Shown here: positions 28,090-36,485 of the stretch, piece after piece
How positions within the stretch are numbered: the first letter of the stretch is position 1
Layout: each line of letters opens with the position of its first letter
Origin: Giesbergeria anulus
GTDB taxonomy: Bacteria > Pseudomonadota > Gammaproteobacteria > Burkholderiales > Burkholderiaceae_C
Assembly: GCF_900111115.1 (NCBI RefSeq)
Contig: NZ_FOGD01000011.1
Span: forward strand, 1-64,000
Direction: 5' to 3'
DNA length: 64,000 nt
Position numbers and translations under genes: made by a program
The notes under the pieces: generated by a model
The model's database searches: none
Told to the model about the DNA's origin: nothing
Seen by the model: only the letters and a program-made list of their open reading frames with translations

Positions 28090-28518
28090 TTAGATTTCCA
28101 GCACTTTGGGCTGTTGGGCGCTGTGCGGATGCTCGGCACCGCCATACACCTTCAGCTTTTTGATCATGGCATAGCCCAGGGGGCCCTTGGGCAACATACC
28201 CTTGACAGCCTTTTCCAGTGCGCGGCCAGGGAACTTGGCTTGCAGGTCACGGAAGTTGGTGGCTGTGATGCCGCCGGGATAACCGGAGTGGCGGTAGTAC
28301 ACCTTGTCCAAGTTCTTGGTACCAGTGACCTTGAGCTTGGCAGCGTTGATGATGACGATGAAATCGCCGGTATCAATGTGCGGTGTGTAAATGGCTTTGT
28401 GTTTGCCGCGCAGACGGAGGGCAACTTCGCTGGCTACCCGTCCGAGCACCTTATCGGTGGCGTCAATCACAAACCACTCGTGCTGCACGTCAGCGGGCTT
28501 GGCGCTGAAAGTTTTCAT
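28090..28518 (-). CDS. rplM: 50S ribosomal protein L13
   Basis: A 142-residue protein starting [19 protein letters not shown]. Conserved blocks [35 protein letters not shown] and [19 protein letters not shown] are present. ATG 28518 is the family start; the longer open frame upstream is leader. The operon is probably autoregulated, as in other bacteria, through its structured leader. Confidence 0.98.
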   Translation of the reverse strand: MKTFSAKPADVQHEWFVIDATDKVLGRVASEVALRLRGKHKAIYTPHIDTGDFIVIINAAKLKVTGTKNLDKVYYRHSGYPGGITATNFRDLQAKFPGRALEKAVKGMLPKGPLGYAMIKKLKVYGGAEHPHSAQQPKVLEI

Positions 28519-28697
28519 GCTGTATTTCTTTCGAGGGTTTGACCAGCCTGAACAGGGGCTGGCGTCCTGGGAACTCTTTTCCACGGTCGGTGTTTCTCTG
28601 AAGGAAACCTCTTAGGTGGTGTTGGCAGCAGGTGTTTGTGGCTACTGGCTGCCCTTCGTCGCGGAGTTGCGCAATCGCTGCGAAGCCTGCGATTATA
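28519..28697 (-). promoter_or_regulatory. Promoter and structured leader of rplM-rpsI
   Basis: A perfect TATAAT on the minus strand (28692-28697) is followed by a GC-rich discriminator, as in promoters of translation genes. The -35 region is poor and falls in a GC-rich hairpin (near 28702-28722). The leader of about 165 nt holds several potential stems, including CCAGCC/GGCTGG, GGCAGC/GCTGCC and CTTCG/CGAAG. This could be a protein-binding autoregulatory leader; that role is inference. Confidence 0.55.
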
Positions 28698-28728
28698 TAA
28701 CGGCCCCCATTTTGGCGGGGGGCATTTT

Positions 28729-30582
28729 TTAGTTGGACGAGCGCACTTCTAGCGGCTCCATTTGCTTACGGAACTCGACACACACGGGCAGGTTGGCGGA
28801 GGCGGGCAGGCGGCATTCGCTGCGAAGGCACATGCTGCGCGTGAGCGCGCTGCTGTCGGCGCACAAGGTGGGGGCCGCCGGTTTGGGCGCACTGGTTGGG
28901 TGGCTGGCCGGGGTGGGTGGGGTGTTGGGCATGGCCGGAGCTGGCTCTGGCGTGGCTGCCACTGGTACAGGCGCTGGGGGCGGTTTGCGCACCGGTGCCG
29001 GTTTGGGCGCCGTTTGCGATAGCGCACGGGGGTCGGTTTTTTCGACAAACGCCGGGGCTGGCGTGTCTGGGGCTGGCTCGGCGCTGGCCGGTGCTGTGTC
29101 GACGGCAGCCGCAGGCGGTGCAATGGCTGGCGTTGGCGCAGGCTTGGGGGCTGGATCGGCCATCTCGGTAATGATGTGCTGGTCTGCGTTGGACGCGGCC
29201 TTGACCGAGGTGCGGTTGGTATACACCCCAGTGCCTGCTGTGATGACTGCCACCACCGCAGCCACGCCCGCCCATCTGACCCATGGACGTTGGGGTGTAG
29301 CGGTGGCAGACGGTGCGGTGGGGGGGGCGGGGCGCATCGAGTGGCGCTCAGGCCAGTTCGATTCTAGGCCGATGGATTCGGGGGATGTATCGCCTTGGAT
29401 GAGGGTGTCTGGGCCGTGCAGCAGCATCGTGTCTTGCACATCTTCTAGCAGCATGGTGTCTCCGGCATCGGCCACCAAGTAGCTGGGCGATGCTGCCGGG
29501 GCAGGAATGGGGCCAGCACTGACGGCTTTGGGCGTGGACAGGTCTACCGTGGGCATGGCCCTAGCGCCGCTGGGTTGGTCGGTGGGTTCGACCCAGATGT
29601 CGCCCAACGCTGCCCGAAAATCGAAGCTCTGCATGGGGGCCGGGGCGTTGGGCATTTCCAGCAGTTGTAAAAAAGCCTCAATGCTTTGTGGGCGCTCTTG
29701 GGGTTGCAACGCCAGCGCTTGCGTGATGGCGTTGACGAACGCGGGCGAATAGGTTTGACCAAACTCCTGCCCCACGGTGCGGGCAACGCGGGCAAAGGGC
29801 ACCATGCGGTCGCGGATGGCGCGCAAGGTGGAGGGGTCGGGCACGTCGTTGCACAGGCAGCCATAGACCACGGCGGCCAAGGAGTACAAATCACTCCACG
29901 GGCCTTGGGGCAGGTCGGCGTCGCCGCTGGCGTACTGCTCTATCGGGGCGTAATTGACCTTGAGCACAGCGGTGTGCTTGCGCTCGCGGTCACTGATGGC
30001 TTGGCGGGCTGCGCCCAAGTCCAGCAGCACAGGCGGGCCAACATCTTGCAAAAAGATGTTGTCGGGCGAGATATCACGGTGCAGGGTGTTACTGTTGTGC
30101 AGGGTACGCAAGGCCCCCAGCACCGACCACAGCACTTGGCGCAGCCATGCTTCGGGCGGCGGGGAGCGCATTTGCAGCCGCGCTTGCTTGAACGTCATGC
30201 CGCTGTACAGGGGCATGACCATATAGGCGGTGTGGTGGGCCTCCCAAAACCGAAACACCTTGACCAGCGATGGGTGATCGAATTGCGCCAGCATGCGCGC
30301 CTCGCCGATAAAGGAGCGCAGCCCGGCTTCAAAGGCTGGCACATCGGCCAGCGCCCGCACGGCCACCGACAAATCGGGCGTGCGCCCCGCCAAGCTGGCT
30401 GGCATATATTCTTTGATGGCTACTGAGCGGTGCAGGGAGTGGTCAAAAGCTTGGTAGACCATGCCAAAGCCACCCACGCCAAGCAGGGCAAGCACTTCAA
30501 ACTCGCCCAAGCGCGCCCCTGAGGGCAAGGCATCCGCATGGTAAATGGCAGACACAGGGGTACCGTAAGAAGATTCGGACAT
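28729..30582 (-). CDS. Hanks-type serine/threonine protein kinase
   Basis: A 617-residue membrane kinase. The cytoplasmic kinase domain (about residues 25-310) shows the glycine loop LLGVGGFGMVYQ, VAIKEYMP with the ATP-binding lysine, HRDISPDNIFL (catalytic loop) and LLDLGAARQ in place of the usual DFG. A single TM segment lies near 440-460 (VRWAGVAAVVAVITAG). The extracytoplasmic part is an Ala/Pro-rich low-complexity stretch ending in a short cysteine-containing tail (TLCADSSALTRSMCLRSECRLP). No phosphatase or FHA-domain partner is adjacent. The substrate is unknown. Confidence 0.9.
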   Translation of the reverse strand: MSESSYGTPVSAIYHADALPSGARLGEFEVLALLGVGGFGMVYQAFDHSLHRSVAIKEYMPASLAGRTPDLSVAVRALADVPAFEAGLRSFIGEARMLAQFDHPSLVKVFRFWEAHHTAYMVMPLYSGMTFKQARLQMRSPPPEAWLRQVLWSVLGALRTLHNSNTLHRDISPDNIFLQDVGPPVLLDLGAARQAISDRERKHTAVLKVNYAPIEQYASGDADLPQGPWSDLYSLAAVVYGCLCNDVPDPSTLRAIRDRMVPFARVARTVGQEFGQTYSPAFVNAITQALALQPQERPQSIEAFLQLLEMPNAPAPMQSFDFRAALGDIWVEPTDQPSGARAMPTVDLSTPKAVSAGPIPAPAASPSYLVADAGDTMLLEDVQDTMLLHGPDTLIQGDTSPESIGLESNWPERHSMRPAPPTAPSATATPQRPWVRWAGVAAVVAVITAGTGVYTNRTSVKAASNADQHIITEMADPAPKPAPTPAIAPPAAAVDTAPASAEPAPDTPAPAFVEKTDPRALSQTAPKPAPVRKPPPAPVPVAATPEPAPAMPNTPPTPASHPTSAPKPAAPTLCADSSALTRSMCLRSECRLPASANLPVCVEFRKQMEPLEVRSSN

Positions 30583-30665
30583 GGCGCGGCTGACAAAAAG
30601 ACGCCATCATCGACGATAAAGATGAAAAAATGCTGATCCAGCGCAGCGATCGTTACCATAGCACC

Positions 30666-31559
30666 ATGTTCAGTTACCGCCATGCCTTCCACGCAGGCAA
30701 CCATGCCGATGTGCTCAAGCACACCGTACTGATTGCCACTTTGCAACACCTGACCGAGAAAGACGCCGCGCTGATGGTGCTGGACACCCATGCTGGTGCC
30801 GGTTTGTACCGGCTCGATGGCGACTATGCCAAGACCAGCGCCGAGGCCGCTGATGGCATTTTGCGCCTCACGGTGCCTGGGGCCGCCCATGTGCCGCTGG
30901 CACCGGCATTGCAAGCCTACATTGACTTGGTGCGTTCGTTTAATGCGGGCAGCAACACCAAAATTTACCCCGGCTCGCCCTTTATCATCCAGCGCTTGCT
31001 GCGCAGTCACGACAAGCTCAAGCTGTTTGAACTGCACCCCTCGGATATGCGCTCTTTGAGCGGCAATGTGGCCCAACTAGAAGCAGGCCGCCAGATCGCT
31101 GTGCTGCACGAAGATGGTTTTGAGGGCCTGAAGAAATTTTTGCCCCCGCCCTCGCGCCGCGCGCTGGTGTTGTGCGACCCCAGCTACGAGATCAAAACCG
31201 ATTACGGCAAAGTGCTCGATATGGTGCAAGACAGCCTCAAGCGCTTTGCCACTGGCACCTATGCCGTGTGGTATCCGATCATTCCGCGCCCAGAGGCACA
31301 TGATCTGCCGCGCCGGTTAAAGACGATGGCCCAAAAGGCGGGCAAGAGTTGGCTGCATGCCACCCTTACCGTTAAATCGAGCAAGATCACCGAAACGCTC
31401 GAAGGCCAAACCAAGCGCCCCGGCTTGCCCGCCAGTGGCATGTTTCTGATTAACCCGCCCTATACCTTAAAGGCAGAACTCAAGGATGCGCTGGCCCAGA
31501 TGGTGCAATTGCTGGGGCAAGACCGCAACGCTACCCACACGCTAGAGTCGGGCAGCTAA
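30666..31559 (+). CDS. rlmJ: 23S rRNA (adenine(2030)-N6)-methyltransferase RlmJ
   Basis: A 297-residue SAM-dependent rRNA methyltransferase. It starts MFSYRHAFHAGNHADVLKH, the family signature. The SAM-binding motif is VLDTHAGAGLYRLDG. The catalytic motif reads CDPSYEIK, a variant of DPPYE. Length is close to E. coli RlmJ. ATG 30666 is preferred to the upstream start because the family begins at MFSYRH. It is convergent with rlpA; the two stops abut at 31559/31560. The reaction produces SAH, which links it loosely to the ahcY locus. Confidence 0.93.
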   Translation: MFSYRHAFHAGNHADVLKHTVLIATLQHLTEKDAALMVLDTHAGAGLYRLDGDYAKTSAEAADGILRLTVPGAAHVPLAPALQAYIDLVRSFNAGSNTKIYPGSPFIIQRLLRSHDKLKLFELHPSDMRSLSGNVAQLEAGRQIAVLHEDGFEGLKKFLPPPSRRALVLCDPSYEIKTDYGKVLDMVQDSLKRFATGTYAVWYPIIPRPEAHDLPRRLKTMAQKAGKSWLHATLTVKSSKITETLEGQTKRPGLPASGMFLINPPYTLKAELKDALAQMVQLLGQDRNATHTLESGS

Positions 31560-32174
31560 TCAGTTGCCGGGGCACACGCTGTCTTCATCGGGCAAGGTGT
31601 GCAGCGTGACGGGTTTGGTGCCCAGCTGCACTATGCCCAGTGCCTCGGCAGCAGCGCGGCTGATGTCAATCACGCGCTTGCCACCGTGTGGCCCCCGGTC
31701 ATTGATGCGTACCACCACCTCACGCCCAGTCAGGGCGCTGCGTACGCACACCCGTGAGCCAAAAGGCAGTGTGGGGTGGGCGGCAGTGAAGTCGTGCATA
31801 TCAAACGGCTCGCCGCTGGCGGTGCGTTTCTTGTGCTGTTTAGCGCCATACCAAGAGGCCAAGCCATATTCTTGCGGAAACTGCAAATCAACTTGGGGCA
31901 GCCCGGTATCCTCTGATGCCGTAGTGCTGGCGCTGTCGGTGCTGAGAAGGTCGCTTTGTACCGGTACGGCCAATAATGCACTGGCGTTGGGCGCTTTGAG
32001 GCCCAGAGACGGCGCTGGCGCTGGTGCTGCCGTGGTGGTGCTGTCTTCCTCCAGCACTGGCGGGGGGGCGTCGTTGGCGCTGGCGATGCTGGCTCCTAGG
32101 CTCAGGATGGCAGAAATTAGCGTGTGCGCGGGGCGGCAGCGCCGCCATGAAACCGTTGGCAACAGAGGCATCAT
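31560..32174 (-). CDS. rlpA: RlpA-like septal ring lytic transglycosylase
   Basis: About 204 residues with an N-terminal signal segment (PAHTLISAILSLGASIASAND). A linker rich in Ala, Pro and Thr precedes the double-psi beta-barrel: YGLASWYGAKQHKKRTASGE, then HPTLPFGSRVCV, VVRINDRGPHGGKRVIDIS and AAEALGI. Family members cleave glycan strands lacking stem peptides at the septum. There is no SPOR domain, and no clear lipobox. ATG 32174 or 32171 may be the start. Confidence 0.88.
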   Translation of the reverse strand: MMPLLPTVSWRRCRPAHTLISAILSLGASIASANDAPPPVLEEDSTTTAAPAPAPSLGLKAPNASALLAVPVQSDLLSTDSASTTASEDTGLPQVDLQFPQEYGLASWYGAKQHKKRTASGEPFDMHDFTAAHPTLPFGSRVCVRSALTGREVVVRINDRGPHGGKRVIDISRAAAEALGIVQLGTKPVTLHTLPDEDSVCPGN

Positions 32175-32238
32175 GTGCCAGAGCCTTTCCAAAAAAGCAG
32201 GGGCGCTGATGTTAGCGCAGTGCCTTTAGGCCCAGTAC

Positions 32239-32263
32239 AAAAAAAATCCCGCACATGGCGGGA
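32239..32263 (-). terminator. Terminator of ompW
   Basis: On the minus strand TCCCGC/GCGGGA (stem 32247-32252 and 32258-32263) with a 5-nt loop is followed by TTTTTTTT. It lies about 33 nt after the ompW stop. Confidence 0.85.
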
Positions 32264-32295
32264 TGATAGTAGAGCCAAGCAGCGCGCGCTGGATT

Positions 32296-32910
32296 TTAGA
32301 AGCGCCAGCCCAGACCAATACCGACCAACACGGGGTCTACGCGGAACTCGCCCACCTTGCGGCCAGACGAGGCCACATCGGTACGAATTTGCACTTTTTT
32401 GACGTCCAAATTCAGATACATATTGTCTTTGAGGTGAATATCGACACCGGCTTGGATGGCCAAGCCCCAGCTATTTTTGTCTACCGAAGGGTGCAGGGCA
32501 GCGACCACAGCTGGCGAGAAGTTCACATTAGACAGGCGGGTGTAATTGACACCAGCACCCAAGTAAGGCTTGAACGCGCCCAAATCGGTAAAGTGGTATT
32601 GCGCCGTCAGGGTGGGGGGCAGGTGCTTGAAGGTGCCGATAGCGCCACCGTTGGAGTACAGGGTGTGCTTTTGTGGCACGGTCAGGATCAGCTCGACCGC
32701 CAGATTCTTGGTGTAGAAATAACTGATATCGACTTCAGGCAGCCACTTGTTGTTAGTGGTCAGGCCCAGAGGCGTGGAATCGCCGTTGCTGCTTTCCAGA
32801 TGGACGGCACGGGCGCGCACCATCCAAGAGCCTTCAGTAGCTTGCTGCGCAAATGCAGAAGACGACAAAACAGCACCCAACAGGGCAGCAGCCAGAACAG
32901 TTTTTTTCAT
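32296..32910 (-). CDS. ompW: OmpW family outer-membrane protein
   Basis: About 204 residues with a cleavable signal peptide (KKTVLAAALLGAVLSSSAFA, cut before QQATEG). An eight-stranded barrel typical of OmpW follows: GSWMVRARAVHLE, LPEVDISYFYTKNLAVELI, LPPTLTAQYHF and the C-terminal VGIGLGWRF with terminal phenylalanine. It is predicted to form a small hydrophobic channel in the outer membrane. The gene is monocistronic with its own terminator. Confidence 0.93.
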   Translation of the reverse strand: MKKTVLAAALLGAVLSSSAFAQQATEGSWMVRARAVHLESSNGDSTPLGLTTNNKWLPEVDISYFYTKNLAVELILTVPQKHTLYSNGGAIGTFKHLPPTLTAQYHFTDLGAFKPYLGAGVNYTRLSNVNFSPAVVAALHPSVDKNSWGLAIQAGVDIHLKDNMYLNLDVKKVQIRTDVASSGRKVGEFRVDPVLVGIGLGWRF

Positions 32911-33021
32911 CACAAAAATCCGGAAAATTCAGGGGACATTCCCAAGTCCTTATTAACCACCTTGTCGCCAGGGCCATGCTTGATATGCGTCAAGGGGCCA
33001 CGCCAATGTGGTGCAAAAACA

Positions 33022-33879
33022 TCACCCCGCCAGCCCCAGACGTTTGCAAATTTCTAGTGTGGCAGTGTTCTGGTTCATGGTGTAGAAATGTAGTGCGGGC
33101 GCGCCACCTTGGCGCAGTTGCTCGCACAGTTGGGTGACTACATCCAAGCCAAAGGCTTTGATGCTGGCGGTATCGTCGCCATAGGCTTGCAGACGCAGGC
33201 GAATCCAACGCGGAATCTCTGCGCCACAGGCGTCTGAAAAGCGCAGCAACTGGGTGGAGCTGGCAATGGGCATGATCCCTGGTACCACCGGCACGTCAGC
33301 CCCCAGTTTGCGCGCATCTTCTACAAAGCGAAAATAAGCATCGGCGTTGTAAAAATACTGGGTGATGGCTGAGTCGGCCCCGGCGCGCACCTTGGTGGCA
33401 AACGCCTGCAAGTCAGCCTCAGGCGATTTGGCTTGTGGATGCACTTCGGGGTAAGCGGCCACTTCAATCTGAAAGTCTTGCCCAGTCTCAGCGCGAATAA
33501 AGGCAACCAAATCGCTGGCGTAATTAAATTCACCGCCCAAGCCATAGCCGCTGGGCAAATCGCCGCGCAGGGCCACGAGGCGGCGCACGCCCATCGCTTT
33601 GAGGGTAGCCAGTTGCTCGCGCACGGTGTCGCGGGTGGCACCAATGCAAGAAAAGTGCGAGGCTGCATCCATGCCTTCGGCCAAGATGTCGCGCACGGTG
33701 GCAAAGGTGCCCTCGTGCGTGGAGCCGCCCGCGCCGTAGGTGACGGAGCAAAACTCTGGGCGCAGCGCATACAGCTGCTGGCGCACGGCTTGCAGCTTGC
33801 TGGCCCCTTCGGGGGTTTTTGGGGGAAAAAATTCTAGGCTCACCGGCAAGCCGGTAGCTGATGCAGTGGCAGCAGTCAT
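33022..33879 (-). CDS. metF: 5,10-methylenetetrahydrofolate reductase
   Basis: A 285-residue flavoenzyme making 5-methyltetrahydrofolate for methionine synthesis. Blocks: SLEFFPPKTPEGASKLQ, FCSVTYGAGGSTHEGT, LVALRGDLPSGYG and ADSAITQYFYNADAYFRFV. Its ATG overlaps the tlyA stop (ATGA). It is the last gene of the ahcY-tlyA-metF operon, placing methyl-group supply under the SAH riboswitch upstream. Confidence 0.96.
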   Translation of the reverse strand: MTAATASATGLPVSLEFFPPKTPEGASKLQAVRQQLYALRPEFCSVTYGAGGSTHEGTFATVRDILAEGMDAASHFSCIGATRDTVREQLATLKAMGVRRLVALRGDLPSGYGLGGEFNYASDLVAFIRAETGQDFQIEVAAYPEVHPQAKSPEADLQAFATKVRAGADSAITQYFYNADAYFRFVEDARKLGADVPVVPGIMPIASSTQLLRFSDACGAEIPRWIRLRLQAYGDDTASIKAFGLDVVTQLCEQLRQGGAPALHFYTMNQNTATLEICKRLGLAG

Positions 33880-34874
33880 GCGGCGCTCCTTGCCAAAACA
33901 AAAAATTCACGGTTGCCGTCACCGCCCGCAATCGGGCTGTCCAGCCAAGTTTGCACGGCCAGGCCCAAACCGGCGCAGCAGTCGCGGATGCGCTGCTCTA
34001 CCACGGGGTAGAGCGCTGCGTCGCGCACGATGCCACCTTTGCCAACTTGGCCCGGCTGCAATTCAAATTGCGGCTTGACCAGCATCAACAGCGTGCCACC
34101 GGGGGCCAGCAGGGGCACCAGTGCGGGCAGTACCAGCGTTAAAGAGATAAAAGACAGATCGCCAGTAATGACGTCAAATGAGGGCGTGATATCCACGCCT
34201 TCTAGCCCTGCACGGCGACGGCGTTGCACCGGCAACGTGCCCGCTTGGCGCGCTTGCTGCTTGGCGGCGCGCTCGGCCTTGAAGGCTTCGATGTCTTGCT
34301 CTTTGGCGTCGTCACTGTCGTCGTATTCTTCATCGACCAAGCCGCCATTGCGCATCCAGCTATAGGGGGCGACGGGCTGGGTGTCGTTGTCTTCGGCTTC
34401 TTCGATCACTTCAGACAATGCCAGTTCGCAGGCGGCCTGCAAATCGGCTGCAGTCATGCTGCGGGCGTTAAGACCCTCCACACACACCACGCGCCCATCT
34501 TGGCGCAAGCGCTCATGCAACTGGCCGTGGCCTACATCGACGCCAATCACCTGTGTCGCCCCTTGCTGGAGCAGGCAATCGGTAAAGCCGCCCGTACTTT
34601 GGCCTACATCCAAGCAGCGCAAGCCGCTCACTTGCAGCCCAGTGGCAGCCAGCGCCCCTTCGAGTTTGAGACCGCCGCGCGAGATGTATTTGGCCTCGGC
34701 ACCATCGAGCAGCCGCAACTCGGCCATGACCGGGATTTCATCGCCGTTTTTGGCTACTTTTTGCCACGGTGCGAATGACGACAAGCGCCACTCGACCCCG
34801 GCAGTAATCAGCCGCTGCGCTTGGGAGCGCGTGGCCGCATGGCCCTTTTCTACCAAAAAAACATCTGCACGCAT
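33876..34874 (-). CDS. tlyA: TlyA-family RNA methyltransferase with long insertion
   Basis: A 332-residue protein; usual family length is about 245-270. An N-terminal S4 domain (ADVFLVEKGHAATRSQAQRLI) is followed by a Rossmann methyltransferase: YISRGGLKLEGAL, CLDVGQSTGGFTDCLLQQGA, ITGDLSFISL and LVKPQFELQPGQVGKGGIVRD. Between residues about 148 and 228 there is an extra charged segment, first acidic (EEAEDNDTQ, VDEEYDDSDDAKEQD) and then basic (AAKQQARQAGTLPVQRRRR). TlyA enzymes methylate 2'-OH groups of rRNA. The gene is between ahcY and metF with short spacing (24 nt and a 4-nt overlap). Confidence 0.88.
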   Translation of the reverse strand: MRADVFLVEKGHAATRSQAQRLITAGVEWRLSSFAPWQKVAKNGDEIPVMAELRLLDGAEAKYISRGGLKLEGALAATGLQVSGLRCLDVGQSTGGFTDCLLQQGATQVIGVDVGHGQLHERLRQDGRVVCVEGLNARSMTAADLQAACELALSEVIEEAEDNDTQPVAPYSWMRNGGLVDEEYDDSDDAKEQDIEAFKAERAAKQQARQAGTLPVQRRRRAGLEGVDITPSFDVITGDLSFISLTLVLPALVPLLAPGGTLLMLVKPQFELQPGQVGKGGIVRDAALYPVVEQRIRDCCAGLGLAVQTWLDSPIAGGDGNREFFVLARSAA

Positions 34875-34898
34875 AGCGGATCACATTCTCAAGTTGGC

Positions 34899-36332
34899 TT
34901 AGTAGCGGTAGCTATCGGCCTTGTAAGGGCCGTTTTTGGGTACGCCAATGTAGGCGGCTTGGGAGTCAGTCAGCTCGGTGAGCATGGCACCGACCTTCTT
35001 CAGGTGCAGGCGGGCCACCTTCTCGTCGAGGTGCTTAGGCAGCACATAGACCTTGCCGTTTTGGTATTGGTCGGGCTTGGTGAACAGCTCGATTTGGGCG
35101 ATGGTTTGGTTGGCAAACGAGGCGCTCATCACAAAGCTGGGGTGGCCGGTGGCGCAGCCCAAATTGACCAAACGGCCCTTAGCCAGCAAGATAATTTTCT
35201 TGCCGTCTGGGAACTGGATGTGATCGACTTGGGGCTTGATCTCTTCCCACTGGTATTTTTCAATCGACGCCACGTCGATTTCGTTGTCAAAGTGGCCGAT
35301 GTTGCAGACGATGGCCTGGTCTTTCATGGCGGCCATGTGCTCGTGGCGAATGACGTCGCGGTTGCCGGTGGTGGTCACGAAGATGTCGGCCTTGTCGGCA
35401 GCGTATTCCATCGTGACTACTTTGTAGCCTTCCATTGCCGCTTGCAGGGCGTTGATGGGGTCGATTTCAGTCACCCAAACTTGGGCGCTCAGGGCGCGCA
35501 GCGCTTGGGCCGAACCCTTACCCACATCGCCATAACCGGCCACACAGGCCACTTTGCCTGCAATCATCACGTCGGTGGCGCGCTTGATGCCATCGACCAA
35601 AGACTCGCGGCAGCCATAGAGGTTATCAAACTTGCTCTTGGTGACCGAATCATTGACGTTGATGGCGCGGAACAGCAGCGTGCCCTTGGCCGACATTTCG
35701 TTCAGGCGGTGAACGCCGGTGGTGGTTTCTTCGGTCACGCCAATGATTTCCGCCGATTTGCGCGTGTACCATGTGGCATCCACGGCCAGTTTGGCGCGGA
35801 TGGCGGCAAACAGGATGGTTTCTTCTTCGCTGGTGGGCTTGTCGAGCACCGACAGGTCTTTTTCAGCGCGCTGGCCCAAGTGCATGAGCATGGTGGCATC
35901 GCCGCCATCGTCCAAAATCATGTTCGGGCCTTCGCCGGGGGTACCGGCTGCGCCAAACTCAAAAATGCGGTGGGTGTAATCCCAGTAGTCGGACAGTGAT
36001 TCGCCCTTGACGGCAAATACCGGCGTGCCACCATCGGCAATGGCGGCAGCGGCGTGGTCTTGGGTGCTAAAAATGTTGCACGAAGCCCAGCGCACTTGCG
36101 CGCCCAGTGCTTCCAGAGTTTGGATGAGCACGGCGGTTTGGATGGTCATGTGCAGGCTGCCGGTGATGCGTGCGCCTTTGAGGGGCTGGCTGGCGGCAAA
36201 CTCTTCACGGATGGCCATCAGGCCGGGCATTTCGGTCTCGGCGATGCGGATTTCTTTGTGGCCCCAAGCGGCCAAGGCGATGTCAGCAATCGCGCAATCG
36301 GCGTTAACGAAGGTGGAAGAAGGTGCATTCAT
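34899..36332 (-). CDS. ahcY: Adenosylhomocysteinase
   Basis: A 477-residue NAD-dependent enzyme that splits SAH into adenosine and homocysteine, relieving inhibition of methyltransferases. NAD-binding motif [16 protein letters not shown], substrate blocks [17 protein letters not shown] and [13 protein letters not shown], and the C-terminal [10 protein letters not shown] are typical. ATG 36332 is the family start ([20 protein letters not shown]); the extra upstream codons lie in the leader. An SAH aptamer with a terminator platform occupies 36383-36485, ending about 50 nt before the start. Confidence 0.97.
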   Translation of the reverse strand: MNAPSSTFVNADCAIADIALAAWGHKEIRIAETEMPGLMAIREEFAASQPLKGARITGSLHMTIQTAVLIQTLEALGAQVRWASCNIFSTQDHAAAAIADGGTPVFAVKGESLSDYWDYTHRIFEFGAAGTPGEGPNMILDDGGDATMLMHLGQRAEKDLSVLDKPTSEEETILFAAIRAKLAVDATWYTRKSAEIIGVTEETTTGVHRLNEMSAKGTLLFRAINVNDSVTKSKFDNLYGCRESLVDGIKRATDVMIAGKVACVAGYGDVGKGSAQALRALSAQVWVTEIDPINALQAAMEGYKVVTMEYAADKADIFVTTTGNRDVIRHEHMAAMKDQAIVCNIGHFDNEIDVASIEKYQWEEIKPQVDHIQFPDGKKIILLAKGRLVNLGCATGHPSFVMSASFANQTIAQIELFTKPDQYQNGKVYVLPKHLDEKVARLHLKKVGAMLTELTDSQAAYIGVPKNGPYKADSYRY

Positions 36333-36382
36333 GGGCGGCTCCAAACAGGGGTGAACAAGCCACTTGCCGACACAGGATTGCC

Positions 36383-36417
36383 AAAAAAAAAGCTCACCGC
36401 ACGGAAAGTGGATGAGC
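36383..36417 (-). terminator. Riboswitch-controlled terminator before ahcY
   Basis: On the minus strand GCTCATCC (36410-36417) pairs with GGTGAGC (36392-36398), followed by nine T residues (36383-36391). The GCTCA used here is also the 3' strand of the aptamer's P1 helix (GAGCGT/ACGCTC). The two folds are mutually exclusive. SAH binding should therefore prevent termination and switch ahcY on, as known for this riboswitch class. Confidence 0.85.
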
Positions 36418-36485
36418 GTCGTTGCTAGGGTGGGTTCCGAGCCTCACGCCCCGCTATGCTGGGGACGCTGCAACGCTCCTCGGAA
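36413..36485 (-). promoter_or_regulatory. SAH riboswitch aptamer B, upstream of ahcY
   Basis: Minus-strand features match the SAH riboswitch class. TTCCGAG pairs with CTCGGAA (7-bp pseudoknot), GAGCGT pairs with ACGCTC (P1), and the conserved core reads GAGGAGCGTTGCAGCG. GTGAGGCTCGG and AACGACGCTCA follow. The variable hairpin is CCCC/GGGG. Compared with the known Ralstonia aptamer (from memory), P1 changes GCGC/GCGC to GCGT/ACGC, a compensated change. A perfect TATAAT lies 5 nt upstream (36491-36496) inside the chemoreceptor gene, so ahcY may have its own promoter there. The first 42 nt are also the end of the chemoreceptor reading frame. Confidence 0.93.

Noticed and set aside
27496-28542. 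A plus-strand open frame of 348 codons over erpA, rpsI and rplM
   Set aside because: It runs opposite three well-conserved genes and has no family motifs.
28702-28728. GCCCCC/GGGGGC hairpin after the Ser/Thr kinase gene
   Set aside because: On the kinase strand no T-run follows; it is a terminator only in plus orientation, where there is no gene. Left as part of the rplM promoter region.
34821-35999. A plus-strand open frame of 392 codons over ahcY
   Set aside because: Antisense shadow of ahcY; composition (His/Val-rich) is typical of reverse reading.
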